A stretch of 64,000 nt of DNA from Arthrobacter sp. FW306-07-I (GCF_021800405.1 NZ_CP084550.1:682001-746000), one strand, 5' to 3'; positions 7,264 to 16,915 are shown, numbered from the stretch's first letter. A program made the numbers and translations. The notes: a model not told the origin generated them from the letters alone.

Positions 7264-8963
7264 TTACGGCTTGCGGCCGGGCAGTATGACGAGAGCGTCG
7301 CCCACGGGGCGTTCGCCAGTGGCGTCGGAGGGCGAGCTCACGACGCGGCCGTCCTGGACCATGGTGGTGGATCCGCCGCCGTCGAGGTTCATGGCGTTGA
7401 CCATTCCGAGGGAACGGGCGACGTCGGCTGATTCTTTGATGCTCAACCCAAGACTGGTGGTTTGGCGGCCGTCGGCGGTTACGATCAGGGTGCGGCCATG
7501 GGCGTCCGTGCCGGCGAAGGTGCGGGGGTTGCGCTTGTGGACCCAGCCGTAAAAGAAGCTGTTGCTGTCATTGGTGCGGACCATGCCGTCGCGGCGGGCG
7601 GTGACGTTGAGCCGGCCGTTTTGAACCAGGGTTGGGCCACCGTTGACGACGTCCGTCGTGGAACCGGTCTTCAAGGCCTTGCCACCCTCGTCGAGCAGGT
7701 CGGTGCCGACTTTCAGCTTTGAACCAGGGACAGCCAGGGCAGCGAGTTTATCCGCGTCCGCTCCGATGGCCTGCAGGGTTTGTCCGCCGGAGGGGACGGC
7801 AGTGCCGCGGATGTGGTTTACGGAGGTAACGGTGCCATGGGCGTCAAGGAGGACTTCGAGTCCGGGCCCGGATGGCGTCGCGGGACCGAACTCGGGGGTG
7901 AAGGAGACGATTTCGTCCGCGTCCGTGCAGGTGAAGTCATGCAGCGGCAGGTTGGTGGGGTGTCGTCGGTGCCCCCGCAGTTGCGGATAAGCCCTGGGAC
8001 CCGGTTGATTCCGTCCAGGGGAAGTTCTCCGGCCTGGCCAGGTACGGTGACGGAGCCGTGCCAGTGGAGGCGTTGGATGGAGGTGCTGTTCTTGTCTATG
8101 ACTAACGAGGGCCGGTCGGCGACGGGTTCGCTGAGGATCTTTCCGTCGTGGACTGCCGCGCCTGCGGGATCGCCCGGGGCTCCTGCCTGGGGATCCATGA
8201 CGAAATAGCCGCCGTTCGTTGCCGCCAGGGCCCCCGCAGCGGCGGCGAGTGAGCTGGTGGTTTCACGCTCTTCGAGGTTAGGGCCGAACGTCGAGGTGAG
8301 GTCGCCGCGGAATTCCTTCGGGTCGATGGTCAGTACCTGCAGGTTCCAAGGGCCCCGGTCATCCTCGCTCGAGCCGGCATCACCGTCCCAGCCGGTGTAG
8401 ATGACGGAGGATTTGTACCCGGCTGCCTTGATCCGGTCGACGGTGGGGGATCCGTCGGCCTTCACCGGGAACTGTCCGGCCCGGACCCGGTAGCCAAGGT
8501 CGCCGCCGGCGTCGGCCAGTTGCGGTGACTGGACGTGCTCCACCCGCGCAGTGACGCCGACCGCGTTAAGCTTGTCGGCAACTATCTGGGCTTGCGCCTG
8601 GGAGGACAGTGCCGAGGCCGGGGCGTCCGGGTCCGGGGAAACGGACGGGACAGCCACTTCAGCGGTCCAGAAGAAGTCCTGGTTGGGGGCGCCGCGGCTG
8701 ATGGAGGTCTTGGTCAGCCCGGGGGCGAGGTCGGTCACGGTGCGGGTTTCGGGCAGGTCCTGCGCACCGAGGTCCAAGTGGTTGGGCGGCGACGTGGCGA
8801 CGGTCTGCGGAGCCGGAGCCGGAGTGGCGGGCGCCGCCGAGGTGGAGGCGCCGGCCGGGGCAAGGAAGACAAAGGGGAGGGACACAGCCAGCGCGGTGAT
8901 GGCCGTACGGCTGTGCCGGGACGCGTACCTCGTGAGTACGCGTCCGGTAGTTTCGGAGCTCAT
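7264..8963 (-). pseudogene. Secreted phosphodiester glycosidase (NAGPA/DUF2233 type), frameshifted
   Basis: Two overlapping reading frames together encode one protein of about 565 residues. The first part (8963 to about 7960) has a signal peptide, an SPOR-like repeat region and the start of the glycosidase domain. The second part (about 7960 to 7264) continues the domain with F-F-Y-G-W-V, VTADGRQTTSLG and the hallmark AMNLDGGGSTTMV. The second frame is open all the way back to a run of four G at 7957-7960. Restoring one base there (C4 to C5 on the coding strand) joins the frames in good sense (D-T-P-T-N-L-P-L-H-D-F-T). So either the gene is broken by a 1-nt deletion or the base call is wrong. 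Family members hydrolyse GlcNAc-1-phosphodiesters or similar bonds. The gene sits directly upstream of the phosphodiesterase gene. Confidence 0.85.
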
Positions 8964-9003
8964 TGTGGGGCCTCTTCAGGTTTGGGCTCAACAGGAGCTC
9001 TCA

Positions 9004-9021
9004 AGTTACTAGTCGGTAACT
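9004..9021. promoter_or_regulatory. Inverted repeat, candidate operator
   Basis: AGTTAC-TAGTCG-GTAACT is a perfect 6-bp inverted repeat with a 6-bp spacer, about 40 nt upstream of the ATG of the glycosidase gene at 8963 on the minus strand. Size and symmetry suit a TetR- or MarR-type regulator. The regulator is not in the neighbourhood. Confidence 0.45.
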
Positions 9022-9096
9022 AACCTGTCGTGGCGGGCTGGTGAACTGCATCTTTCGGACGTAAATACTCCAAGCTGTCGGCTGTGGGGGGAGGAT

Positions 9097-10182
9097 TCAC
9101 CGGGCTGGACCGTTCCCCATGGCAGTTTCCCTGGCCTTCAGGGCCAGCGCGGCCAGTGACAGCATTGCCAGGCCTGCCCAGACGAGCGTTCCGCTCCAGA
9201 TCTCGGGGGAGAAGCTGAGCGCACCGTCCCGGAGCGCCGCACCGGCGAAATAGGGTGCCCAAAAAACGACTGGGGAGAGGCCTGCCCCAGTCATCAACCT
9301 GCCGGGACGGTCCGGTGCCGGTCGCACCACCGCCCACACCACTCCCACCAGGACGGAGCCGGTGAGGGCCACCGGTAGCAGCCAGGCGTCCCGCAGTGCC
9401 ACCATGACCTGCAGGGCTACAGAGGGGACCACCGTCATGGCAGCAGGGATCACCGGATGCAGGCTCCACCGCAGCGACAACAGCAGGACGGGAACAAAGA
9501 GCACCACCGTGGAGACCAGGAAGGTCGCCAGCGAGATCATGATGCCCGCCGACGTCGGCCCCGTCACGGCCGTCGGCGTCCCGGCAGCGCTGGTGTATGT
9601 CTGAATGAGCCCGTGGCGGGCGAAGACCGCGAACTCCTGGAGGATGAAGGCCGCAACCATTCCGGCGAGCATGGCGCTGACGAATGCCGGCACCAGTCGG
9701 GGCCACGTCCTCCCGGGTGACTGCCACGCGGCCGAGAACGGTGCGGACAGGATAAGGAACCCGCCGGTGGCAAGCCCCAGATGGGAGGGGCTGAACAGTG
9801 CGCTGATGTTCTGTTCGATGCCAAGCAGGGAGTGCCAGGCAAAGTCCCCCACCCCCGAGGCCAGGAAAAGGGCCACCCCGGCCGCAGCAGAGCCGTAACC
9901 GGCGGGGACCGCTTCAGGCCACCGCGTGCCGGGTGCGTGCCGGCGCCACGTCAGGGACGCGATCCAGACGGCGCAGGCCGCGAAGCCTGAATACAGGATT
10001 GCGTGCCACGGGGTGAAGAACGTCTCGAGGTTGCGGAGGTTGTTATGGGCCCAGCCGTCGACATAGGTTCCAATGAGGAGCCAGACGCCGGCGGCCAGTG
10101 TGATGGCGTCCTCGAGGGCTGTGGTGGGGCGGCGAACTGCTGCCGGCGGAATCGCAAAGGCCTGGGCTGCTGCGGCGTCCAT
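9097..10182 (-). CDS. Polytopic membrane protein of unknown function
   Basis: This integral membrane protein of 361 residues has roughly nine to ten hydrophobic helices. I do not recognise the family. A striking segment follows the first helix: G-T-Y-V-D-G-W-A-H-N-N, then E-T-F-F-T-P-W-H-A-I-L-Y-S-G-F. The conserved-looking Asp, His, Asn, Glu and His residues there could line an active site or metal site at the membrane surface. A second polar cluster is V-G-D-F-A-W-H-S-L-L-G-I-E-Q-N between later helices. ATG 10182 begins the frame. The gene is followed by the glycosidase gene on the same strand after 133 nt. No transporter signature or quinone-binding motif can be named, so function is left open. 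Confidence 0.7.
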   Translation of the reverse strand: MDAAAAQAFAIPPAAVRRPTTALEDAITLAAGVWLLIGTYVDGWAHNNLRNLETFFTPWHAILYSGFAACAVWIASLTWRRHAPGTRWPEAVPAGYGSAAAGVALFLASGVGDFAWHSLLGIEQNISALFSPSHLGLATGGFLILSAPFSAAWQSPGRTWPRLVPAFVSAMLAGMVAAFILQEFAVFARHGLIQTYTSAAGTPTAVTGPTSAGIMISLATFLVSTVVLFVPVLLLSLRWSLHPVIPAAMTVVPSVALQVMVALRDAWLLPVALTGSVLVGVVWAVVRPAPDRPGRLMTGAGLSPVVFWAPYFAGAALRDGALSFSPEIWSGTLVWAGLAMLSLAALALKARETAMGNGPAR

Positions 10183-10247
10183 AGCTCCAGAGTAGGTCCC
10201 GTGAACGTCCTGCGGGAGAGGAGGCGCTTGGCTACCTCGTGCGCCCC

Positions 10248-11225
10248 TTAGTTGCTGCTTAGGCGGAGCACGCGTTCCTGCGCCAGCACCGCGGTGCGGT
10301 TGGCTTTGTCTGCCGCCCGCGCCGCCTGCTTCGCTTCGGCAGAGGTCGCCACAAGCCGCTTGCGCGATCGCTCCAGGCTTTCTTCGGCGGCCTTAAGCCG
10401 GCTCCGAAGCTCAACCGTTTCCTGCTGCAGCTGCGCAATGTCCGCCCTTGCCTGCTCCTCCTGGTCCTGCAGTTCACCGGCCAGGCGTGTCGCCTCCTCT
10501 TCGGCAGCCCGGGCTTCGGCAAGGGCCGCCTTTGCCTTTTCCAGCGCCGGCGGCGAGGCTGGCCGGGGTGTCTGCCGCACTGCCTCAAGCCGCGGCCTGG
10601 TGGGCTTTGGCTGAGAGGTGCGTTCCGCCGTCGTCCGTGTCCTCGCCGCTGCCTTTGCCTTCGGCGCGGAAAGGGGAGCATTCGCCGGGCGGGCAGACGT
10701 TGCCGGAGGAAGCAGCCCGGGGAGGGCCACCGCCCCCTCCAGGTCGACGTCGTTGACGCCGTCCGCGGACAGGACCTTCAGCAGCCGCCCGCTGCCCACT
10801 GCATTGGCTGCGCCCTCGTCCGCTGTCAGGGCCCGGAGGGTCTCCTCGACTTCGGAGGCCATTGCGTCACTGATGGAACGGCCCTGCTCCCGGGCAACAG
10901 ACCGGGCGATGTCGACGGCGTCAGCCAGCATGGTGCGGCGCTCCCGGCCCAGTTCGCGCAGGTAGGGAGCGTCGAGTGACACCTGCGCGGCCCGCATGCG
11001 GGCCCCGAGGTCGCTGAGCCCGTCCAGTACGTCCGGCCGGTTCCGGGCAAGCATGTTCAGGGCCCATGCGGCTACGGACGGCTTGGGCAGGCCGCGGACT
11101 GTTGCAGCCAGGCCCTTGTCCTGGCGCGCAACCTCCTTGGCGGCGGTCGTTCGGGCCGCGACGAAGTCGTCCAGCGGCCCGGCGTAGAGCCGGTCCGCAA
11201 TGTCCGCCAGGGCTGCGTCATCCAT
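10248..11225 (-). CDS. Coiled-coil protein of unknown function
   Basis: This 325-residue cytoplasmic protein has three parts. The first 170 residues form a compact, largely helical domain that contains the recognisable P-S-V-A-A-W-A-L-N-M-L-A-R segment. Residues about 175-230 are a Pro/Ala/Lys/Arg-rich disordered linker. Residues about 230-320 are a continuous coiled coil (A-K-A-A-L-A-E-A-R-A-A-E-E-E-A heptads). There is no signal peptide or transmembrane segment. Similar proteins occur in many actinobacteria without assigned function. The basic linker and coiled coil would fit a DNA- or membrane-associated scaffold, but no motif proves this. It is transcribed divergently from the flavoprotein gene that starts at 11356. 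Confidence 0.7.
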   Translation of the reverse strand: MDDAALADIADRLYAGPLDDFVAARTTAAKEVARQDKGLAATVRGLPKPSVAAWALNMLARNRPDVLDGLSDLGARMRAAQVSLDAPYLRELGRERRTMLADAVDIARSVAREQGRSISDAMASEVEETLRALTADEGAANAVGSGRLLKVLSADGVNDVDLEGAVALPGLLPPATSARPANAPLSAPKAKAAARTRTTAERTSQPKPTRPRLEAVRQTPRPASPPALEKAKAALAEARAAEEEATRLAGELQDQEEQARADIAQLQQETVELRSRLKAAEESLERSRKRLVATSAEAKQAARAADKANRTAVLAQERVLRLSSN

Positions 11226-11355
11226 GCCGCCATCTTAGGTGCCGGGAGGGGCGGGCTTCTTAACGTTCCCCCGCCCGGACCGGGACAAGACGCACGCCAC
11301 AACGTCCCGGCACACCACCCTGTTACTCGACCGCCGGGAGGGGTATGTTGCACGA

Positions 11356-12597
11356 ATGGACGATTCATATCAGGTCATCGTGGTTGGCGGCGGTTTTGCC
11401 GGAAAGACGGCGGCTGAGGAGTTGGGCCGCAAGGGCGTCCGGGTGTTGCTGCTCGATGCCAACAATTACCAGCAGTTCCAGCCGCTCCTCTACCAAGTGG
11501 CCGCATCCCAGATCGGGGTTTCGGCGGTCACCCGGCCGCTCCGGTCCGAGTTCCGCAAGATCAACAACGTCCGCGTCCTGACGGCGGAGGTCACCGCCAT
11601 CGATGCGGCCAACCGCACGGTCACCACCGCCGACGGCTCAAGTTACCGGTCCCGGGTCCTGGTCATCGCCACGGGGGCGGTGCCAAACTTCTTCAACACC
11701 CCCGGCGCCGATGAGCATGCCTACCCCCTGTACTCGGTGGCGGACGCAACGCGGCTCAGCGCCGCCATCACTGCCGTCATGGACGAGGCAGACCGGGAAC
11801 CCTCGGTAAACGCCGACGTGATTGTGGTGGGCGGTGGCCCAACCGGGGTGGAGACCGCCGGCGCACTGGCAGAGAACGTTAAGTACCTTGTGCCGAAGTA
11901 CTTCTCGCCCGGGCTGGCCGCCCGGTGCCACGTTCACCTGGTGGACATGGTTCCCAACGTGCTGGCTGCTTTCTCGGAAAAGTCGCAGGCGTACGCGCGG
12001 GACCGGCTGACAAAACTGGGTGTCCAGCTACATATGGGCACCGCGGTGGGGGACGTCCGGCCTGACGGGGTGACGCTCAAGGACGGGACTGTCATCCCTG
12101 GACGGATCGTCGTGTGGGCCGGCGGCCTGCAGGCGGGGCGGATCATCACCGAGTCCGGGTTGAAGCAGGGCAGGGGTGGCAGGGTGGACGTGCAACCAGA
12201 CCTGACAGCCCCTGACCTCGAGGGTGTCTATGTTCTGGGCGACTCGGCGAACATCACCGACGCTGATGGGAACAAGCTGCCGCAGCTTGGGTCCGTGGCA
12301 CAGCAGTCGGGCAAGTGGGCGGCACGCAACATCTATGCGGACCTTACCGGCGGCGTGCGGGAGCCTTTCCGCTACTGGGACAAGGGCTACATGGCGATGG
12401 TGGGACGCGGCGCAGCCGTGGCGGAACTCGGCCGCCGGCGCCTGCAACTGCAGGGCCCGCTGGCGTTCGTTTCGTGGCTGGCAGTGCATCTTGCCCTGTT
12501 GCCTGGCTTCCAGCAGAAAGTCCGGGCGCTGTTCTCCTGGGCCAATGGCTACGTAACCCACAGCCCTGCCCAAGTGGTGGTGGGCAGGCCGGACTAG
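11356..12597 (+). CDS. NAD(P)/FAD-dependent oxidoreductase, type II NADH dehydrogenase-like
   Basis: This flavoprotein of 413 residues has the two-dinucleotide-fold architecture of type II NADH:quinone oxidoreductases (Ndh). The FAD Rossmann motif VVGGGFAGKTAAEEL lies at residues 9-23 and the NAD(P) motif VIVVGGGPTGVETAGALAE at about 156-174. The C-terminal FAD contact is YVLGDSANI. The Q-P-L-L-Y-Q-V-A segment after the first fold is the quinone-site block of Ndh proteins. The last 60 residues are hydrophobic and Arg-rich (LAFVSWLAVHLALLPGF), consistent with a membrane-anchoring region. The enzyme should pass electrons from NADH to menaquinone without pumping protons. I chose ATG 11356, since homologues begin just before the Rossmann motif; upstream residues are not conserved in character. 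Confidence 0.88.
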   Translation: MDDSYQVIVVGGGFAGKTAAEELGRKGVRVLLLDANNYQQFQPLLYQVAASQIGVSAVTRPLRSEFRKINNVRVLTAEVTAIDAANRTVTTADGSSYRSRVLVIATGAVPNFFNTPGADEHAYPLYSVADATRLSAAITAVMDEADREPSVNADVIVVGGGPTGVETAGALAENVKYLVPKYFSPGLAARCHVHLVDMVPNVLAAFSEKSQAYARDRLTKLGVQLHMGTAVGDVRPDGVTLKDGTVIPGRIVVWAGGLQAGRIITESGLKQGRGGRVDVQPDLTAPDLEGVYVLGDSANITDADGNKLPQLGSVAQQSGKWAARNIYADLTGGVREPFRYWDKGYMAMVGRGAAVAELGRRRLQLQGPLAFVSWLAVHLALLPGFQQKVRALFSWANGYVTHSPAQVVVGRPD

Positions 12598-12662
12598 CTA
12601 CCTGCCCGCCCCCTCCTGCCTGCTCGGGCCTGTTTTCGCGCCGCCCGGGCGAACCGCCGTCG

Positions 12663-13301
12663 TTAGCTCTTCCCGAAACCAACCAGCCGGCCCGCCACAG
12701 TCCACCCGGATGCCTCATAGGGGCCGGCAGCGTCCGCCTCAACCACCATGTGCAGGTACTCGGCGCCGTGGAGAAAAGCCTCCTCTGCCATGGCGGCGAA
12801 GAGCCCGCGCTCAAACGTCTCCTTTTCCGGCCCTTCCGGGACTTCCGTGATGGCCACCGCGGCGAAGTCGTCCCGCACCTGGACACGGCCCCGGGCCACC
12901 GGGCTGTCAAAGACGGTGATTTCGACGGCGTCGTAGGTTTCCATGGGTGCCAGGGCCACCTGGGAGTTTTCCGGCAGTTGCACTCCCGTATTCAACTCCG
13001 CCGTGGGGGCCATAAGCAGAATCCTCTCTGACACCCGGGCGAGACCACCGGGGGCCAGGTCACCAGCATTTCCAGCGTCAGCGCAAAGCAGGGTCAGGCT
13101 CGCGCCCTCACCTGCTGCCTTGGCGGCAAGCTCCTCCGCATCACCACCTGCCCAGCCCGCCACATACTCCTGTCCTTGGGGCTCATCTCCTGTGCCTCCC
13201 CCGACGACGAACCCGGCGTTCACAGCTTCTGCGGAGCGTCCGTGAAGGTCTGCCCAAGCAGGGAGCCATCCGATGGCAGGAGTGTTGTGCTGTTCCGGCA
13301 T
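12663..13301 (-). CDS. Hypothetical protein, possible GNAT-like C-terminal fold
   Basis: This 212-residue acidic soluble protein is not assigned to a named family. ATG 13301 was chosen over a TTG six bases earlier because an AGGAA box sits at a suitable distance only from the ATG. The N-terminal half contains an alternating Gly/Ala/Glu-rich domain. The C-terminal part has the pattern strand, helix rich in Glu/Ala (G-L-F-A-A-M-A-E-E-A-F-L-H-G), Y-L-H-M-V-V-E strand, then a G-P-Y-E-A-S-G-W turn. This recalls the end of N-acetyltransferase (GNAT) folds. An acetyl-CoA binding loop of the usual R/Q-x-x-G-x-G/A type is not evident, so activity is doubtful. It converges on the flavoprotein gene. Confidence 0.6.
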   Translation of the reverse strand: MPEQHNTPAIGWLPAWADLHGRSAEAVNAGFVVGGGTGDEPQGQEYVAGWAGGDAEELAAKAAGEGASLTLLCADAGNAGDLAPGGLARVSERILLMAPTAELNTGVQLPENSQVALAPMETYDAVEITVFDSPVARGRVQVRDDFAAVAITEVPEGPEKETFERGLFAAMAEEAFLHGAEYLHMVVEADAAGPYEASGWTVAGRLVGFGKS

Positions 13302-13420
13302 GAGCAATTCCTAACGTTTGGCTGCGGTCGGACCGCGGTCCAGCCGCCCGTTGCTGGACAGGGCTTTCCTGTCAACGTATCGGATCAGCACGCAGCCCGC
13401 CACCAGCACGGGGGGTGCCG

Positions 13421-14371
13421 TCAGGGCAGGTGGGTGAAGGACATTCCGGCTGCCAGCAGCTTGTCCACCGCCTGCTTTACGCCTTCCGCCGTTCCACTGT
13501 TGGGATGGTTGCCGTGGCAGATGACCACGTCGCCTGGCCGGGCCTTTCCCACCTCTTTGGCGACGACGGCGGCTGGAAACGTTGCGCCGCCGTCGCCATT
13601 GATGCTGAAGCCTGCCGCTTTCACTCCCAGCGCGCCGAGGATGTCCACAGCGACGTCGTCCATGTAGGCGGTGCCCGGGCGGAAGTATCTGGGGCGCTTG
13701 CCCGTGATGCCGGCCAGGACGCCGTCATTCGGCATGATCTCGTCGTAGACCTCGCCGGCGTTCTTTGTGCCTGGGATTCCATAGGCGGTGTTGCCGGTCG
13801 TGGACAACGGCTTATGCGAGGTCCCGTGGTTGGCAACTTCGAAAAGTGGATCTGCTGCCAACTGCCGGGCCGTGGCGGGGTTGGCCGTGACCCACCGCGA
13901 GTTCAGGAAGAGCGTGGCCGGAACGTGACGCTGGCGCAGGGCATCGACGAGCGCCTGGTCATAGCCGCTGCCGCCGGAACCGCCGCAAAAGTCGAAGGTG
14001 AGGGCGATGCCCTGGGGGCCGGACGGCAGCCGCGTCAGGACGCCGGGAGCCTCCAGGCCCCAGTAGTGGGGCTGGTGCTTCCCGTAGGTGTCGACGATCT
14101 GCGCGCGTGAAGGTACGGGCGGTGGCGGTGGCGTGGCAGGCGCGGGTGCAGGCTCGTCACCGTCGGGGCCTGTATCCATCACCGGGGAGGCGACCGGGTC
14201 TGCCCCACCGCTGTCCCGGGCGCTGCCTTGCGTTTCCGAGGGCTTCGAACGGGACTGCAGGTCGGGAACGGCGGCCGACAATGTGAGCACTGCTGCCAGC
14301 AGGACCGTCCTGCGGCCGGGGCCCTTGCCGTCCTGGCCCAGGTGCCGGGGCGCGTTCGGTTCCACGGTCAA
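13421..14371 (-). CDS. Polysaccharide deacetylase (NodB domain), exported
   Basis: This 316-residue enzyme probably removes N-acetyl groups from peptidoglycan or another cell-surface glycan. After a short cytoplasmic start, a hydrophobic segment (about residues 21-37) serves as signal or anchor. A Pro/Ala/Asp-rich linker of about 50 residues follows, and then the NodB domain (about 120-316). Motif 1 is TFDFCGG instead of the common TFDDG, so the second metal-binding Asp is replaced. Motif 2, N-H-G-T-S-H, provides the two metal His. Motif 3 is Y-F-R-P-G, and the late motif is V-I-C-H-G-N-H. TFDxCGG variants form a recognised subset of the family. The gene is alone between two minus-strand genes. 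Confidence 0.9.
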   Translation of the reverse strand: MTVEPNAPRHLGQDGKGPGRRTVLLAAVLTLSAAVPDLQSRSKPSETQGSARDSGGADPVASPVMDTGPDGDEPAPAPATPPPPPVPSRAQIVDTYGKHQPHYWGLEAPGVLTRLPSGPQGIALTFDFCGGSGGSGYDQALVDALRQRHVPATLFLNSRWVTANPATARQLAADPLFEVANHGTSHKPLSTTGNTAYGIPGTKNAGEVYDEIMPNDGVLAGITGKRPRYFRPGTAYMDDVAVDILGALGVKAAGFSINGDGGATFPAAVVAKEVGKARPGDVVICHGNHPNSGTAEGVKQAVDKLLAAGMSFTHLP

Positions 14372-14620
14372 GCCCCCCGCCGGGGCTTGGCTGCGGCAGG
14401 GGTCCGGTCAGCTTCCGTGCAGCAACCGGAGGTGGCACATGCCGTACGGCGGCTGCCCGTCGGACAGGCAGTGGTGCAGGCCGTGGCGCCCGGAACGGCG
14501 GCCTGAAAGCGGGGAGTCACTCCGGGAGGATACCTTGGCTGCCTTGCCGTTTCCTGAACCTCGATGGATAGCCGGAGCGGCGGGCGTAATAATCAGTCGT
14601 CGCGGGCAAAAAGACACCGT

Positions 14621-16603
14621 CTATCCCACGTGGATCCCGGGACGCCGACGGGGATCGGGTTCGTTCCGCCGGAGGATTTCGCGGACCACTGGGGGAGTAT
14701 CGCCCTGACCCAGGAGCAAGTAGCGCATCAGGTGTGCCAGCGGGTTGCCTTCAGACCACTCGAAGTAGGCATGCGGAATCACACCCGTGGCATCGCGCAG
14801 TGCCAGCAGGATGGCTGCGATGGCATTGGGTGCGGCGGGACTCTGCACGCGGAGCACCCTGTGGTGCCCTACCTCGACGCCCCTGACAGCCAGCACCTTG
14901 CTGAATCCCGAGGGGTCGGTGACGTCAATCTCAAGGAAGATGACGTCGGCAGTCCAAGGGGTTGGGTTGCTGTCGTCCTGGTCTGCCGTCTTCTGGTCAT
15001 ATTCGGCGACGTCGCGCGCCTGCGGTTTGTTCGCTATCAGGGTCAGCCGCCCGTCGTAGTCCAGGGACTCCTTGATGAACCGGCGCGCAGCCGCATCGAA
15101 TTCGATCCTGTCGACGCGGAGTTCGGTGGTCCTGCTGACCCTTGATACGAGTGACACGGTGATAATGCCGAGGATAAAGAAGCCGGAAATGGTGATGCCG
15201 TCCGGCTTTTCGAGCACATTGGCCGCCAGTGCATAGAGCATCACCAGTGTCAGCACGCTGAAGCCGGTTGCGGCTCCGCGGTGTTTCCTTTGGATCGCCG
15301 AGATCGTCACCGCTATGGCTCCGGAAACCATCATCACAAGGATTCCTGTTGCGTAGGCGCCGGCCTGGGCGTTGACGTCCGCCTTGAACCCCACGGTGAT
15401 CAGGATGCTGACCGTGGTGTAGACGAGCACAACAGGCCGGACTGCGCGCGACCATTCGGGTGCCATGCCATAGGACGGAAGATAGCGCGGGACGATGTTG
15501 ATCAGCCCAGCCATCGCCGACGCCCCCGCGAACCAGAGGATAAGGATGCTGCTGATGTCATACACGGACCCGAAACCGCTGCCCAGGCGTTCGTGGGCCA
15601 GATATGCGAGGGCACGGCCATTGGCCGGCCCGCCCGGCTGGAATGCTTCGCTGGGAATTAGGACGGTGGTCACGAAACTGCTGCCGATCAGGTAGACGCT
15701 CATGATCAGTGCCGCAGTGGTCAGCAGCTTGCGGGTGTTTCGGATCCGCCCCCGCAGCTTCTCTTCACTCGTGGCGCCTGTGGAGGCGATCAAGGGCATC
15801 ATGCTGACCCCTGTTTCGAAACCCGACAGCCCCAGGACCAGCAGGGGAAAGGCCAGCAGCGCAGGTCCTGCAATGCCGCCCGAACCGGTTCCCTGGGCGG
15901 TCAACGCCCCGCTCCATGAATTCAGCAGCGCGGGATCGGCGACGATGTCAGCGATGCCTGAACCGATAACGACGCCGTTCAGCAGCAGGAAGACCCCGAC
16001 AAGCGGTATAGCGACGGCGACAGCCTCGGAGAAGCCCAGCAGGAACACTCCGCCAAGGATCACCAGCAGCAGCACGGTTATGGGTACGGCCTGGCCCTTG
16101 AGGGCGGGCGGAAGGAAGGGATTTTCGAGCAGGTGGACGGTGGCATCGGCTGCGGAAAGCGTGATGGTGATGATCCAGGATGTGGCTACGAACCCGAGCA
16201 GCACCAGGACAAAGATCTTGCCCCGCCAGAAGGGCAGCAGCTTTTCAAGCATGGCCACTGAGCCCTGCCCATGGGGGCTTTCAGCGGCCACCCTGCGATA
16301 CATGGGCAGCATGCCCAAAAGAGTCAGCGCGACAATCAGCAGTGTCGCCAGCGGAGACAGCGCACCCGCAGCAAGAGCGGCGATTCCGGGCAGGTAGGAC
16401 AATGTAGAGAAGTAGTCAACGCCGGTCAGGCACATAACCTTCCACCAGCTTTGCTGTCCCTCTTCCCGCTCAGGGGCTTCGAGGCCTTCAGGTTGGTGGA
16501 CGCGGTTTTCAAGCAGCCAACGGACGAGGGGCCCGTGGGGCGTGGCATCGTGCGAGGGGCGGGGAACGCTTTCGGGTACGGAGTGCTGGATAGATGCAGT
16601 CAT
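14621..16603 (-). CDS. APC superfamily permease (amino acid or potassium transporter-like)
   Basis: This membrane transporter of 660 residues has about 12 helices after a 60-residue cytoplasmic N-terminus, followed by a hydrophilic C-terminal domain of about 150 residues. The start at ATG 16603 follows a good GAGGGGAG ribosome site. The first helix region reads [15 protein letters not shown], and E-S-P-H-G-Q-G-S lies in the loop after the second. Both are family-typical for large APC permeases related to KimA-type proteins. The soluble tail (L-R-V-D-R-I-E-F-D onward) could be regulatory. Substrate prediction is uncertain: amino acids are the usual annotation, and potassium is possible by distant resemblance. 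No c-di-AMP riboswitch was recognised upstream. Confidence 0.8.
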   Translation of the reverse strand: MTASIQHSVPESVPRPSHDATPHGPLVRWLLENRVHQPEGLEAPEREEGQQSWWKVMCLTGVDYFSTLSYLPGIAALAAGALSPLATLLIVALTLLGMLPMYRRVAAESPHGQGSVAMLEKLLPFWRGKIFVLVLLGFVATSWIITITLSAADATVHLLENPFLPPALKGQAVPITVLLLVILGGVFLLGFSEAVAVAIPLVGVFLLLNGVVIGSGIADIVADPALLNSWSGALTAQGTGSGGIAGPALLAFPLLVLGLSGFETGVSMMPLIASTGATSEEKLRGRIRNTRKLLTTAALIMSVYLIGSSFVTTVLIPSEAFQPGGPANGRALAYLAHERLGSGFGSVYDISSILILWFAGASAMAGLINIVPRYLPSYGMAPEWSRAVRPVVLVYTTVSILITVGFKADVNAQAGAYATGILVMMVSGAIAVTISAIQRKHRGAATGFSVLTLVMLYALAANVLEKPDGITISGFFILGIITVSLVSRVSRTTELRVDRIEFDAAARRFIKESLDYDGRLTLIANKPQARDVAEYDQKTADQDDSNPTPWTADVIFLEIDVTDPSGFSKVLAVRGVEVGHHRVLRVQSPAAPNAIAAILLALRDATGVIPHAYFEWSEGNPLAHLMRYLLLGQGDTPPVVREILRRNEPDPRRRPGIHVG

Positions 16604-16915
16604 GGAACATCTCCCCTCTGCTGGTCCCGGCATAAGCGGCAGCCTTCATGGGGTGGCCCCTGCCCGTAACCGGCGAGATTAGCACCGGCATGGGACGGGG
16701 CGGGAAGGAGCGGGATAATCTTGACGCTTTCTTAACGCCGGGCCTTTGCATGGCCACCCTGCAGCCGGTTGTCCGCGGAGGTCCGGCCGGAGATTGAGAC
16801 TTAAGGCCCTGTGCCCTCCAGCAGGTCCGGCGTTTACTAGTGGGTTGGGGCGGGCGGAGTGCCCGCCGCAGAGCCTGGGGCTCTGCTCGTTAGATCAGGG
16901 AGACAGCAGCCGGCT
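16604..16915. other. Intergenic region between divergent permease and small ORF
   Basis: These 312 bases separate two divergent genes and must hold both promoters. I see no confident -35/-10 pair. A perfect 7-bp hairpin (GCAGAGC, 5-nt loop, GCTCTGC; 16868-16886) lies just upstream of the small gene's ribosome site. An AT-richer patch at about 16713-16735 could belong to the permease promoter. Nothing else was recognised. Confidence 0.4.

Noticed and set aside
13330-13341. Palindrome GGACCGCGGTCC between two minus-strand genes
   Set aside because: Short, GC-only and without conserved placement or T-run; such palindromes are frequent by chance in this base composition.
16604-16760. c-di-AMP (ydaO-type) riboswitch upstream of the APC permease
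   Set aside because: The region lacks recognisable conserved core motifs and is too short for the full fold before the start codon.
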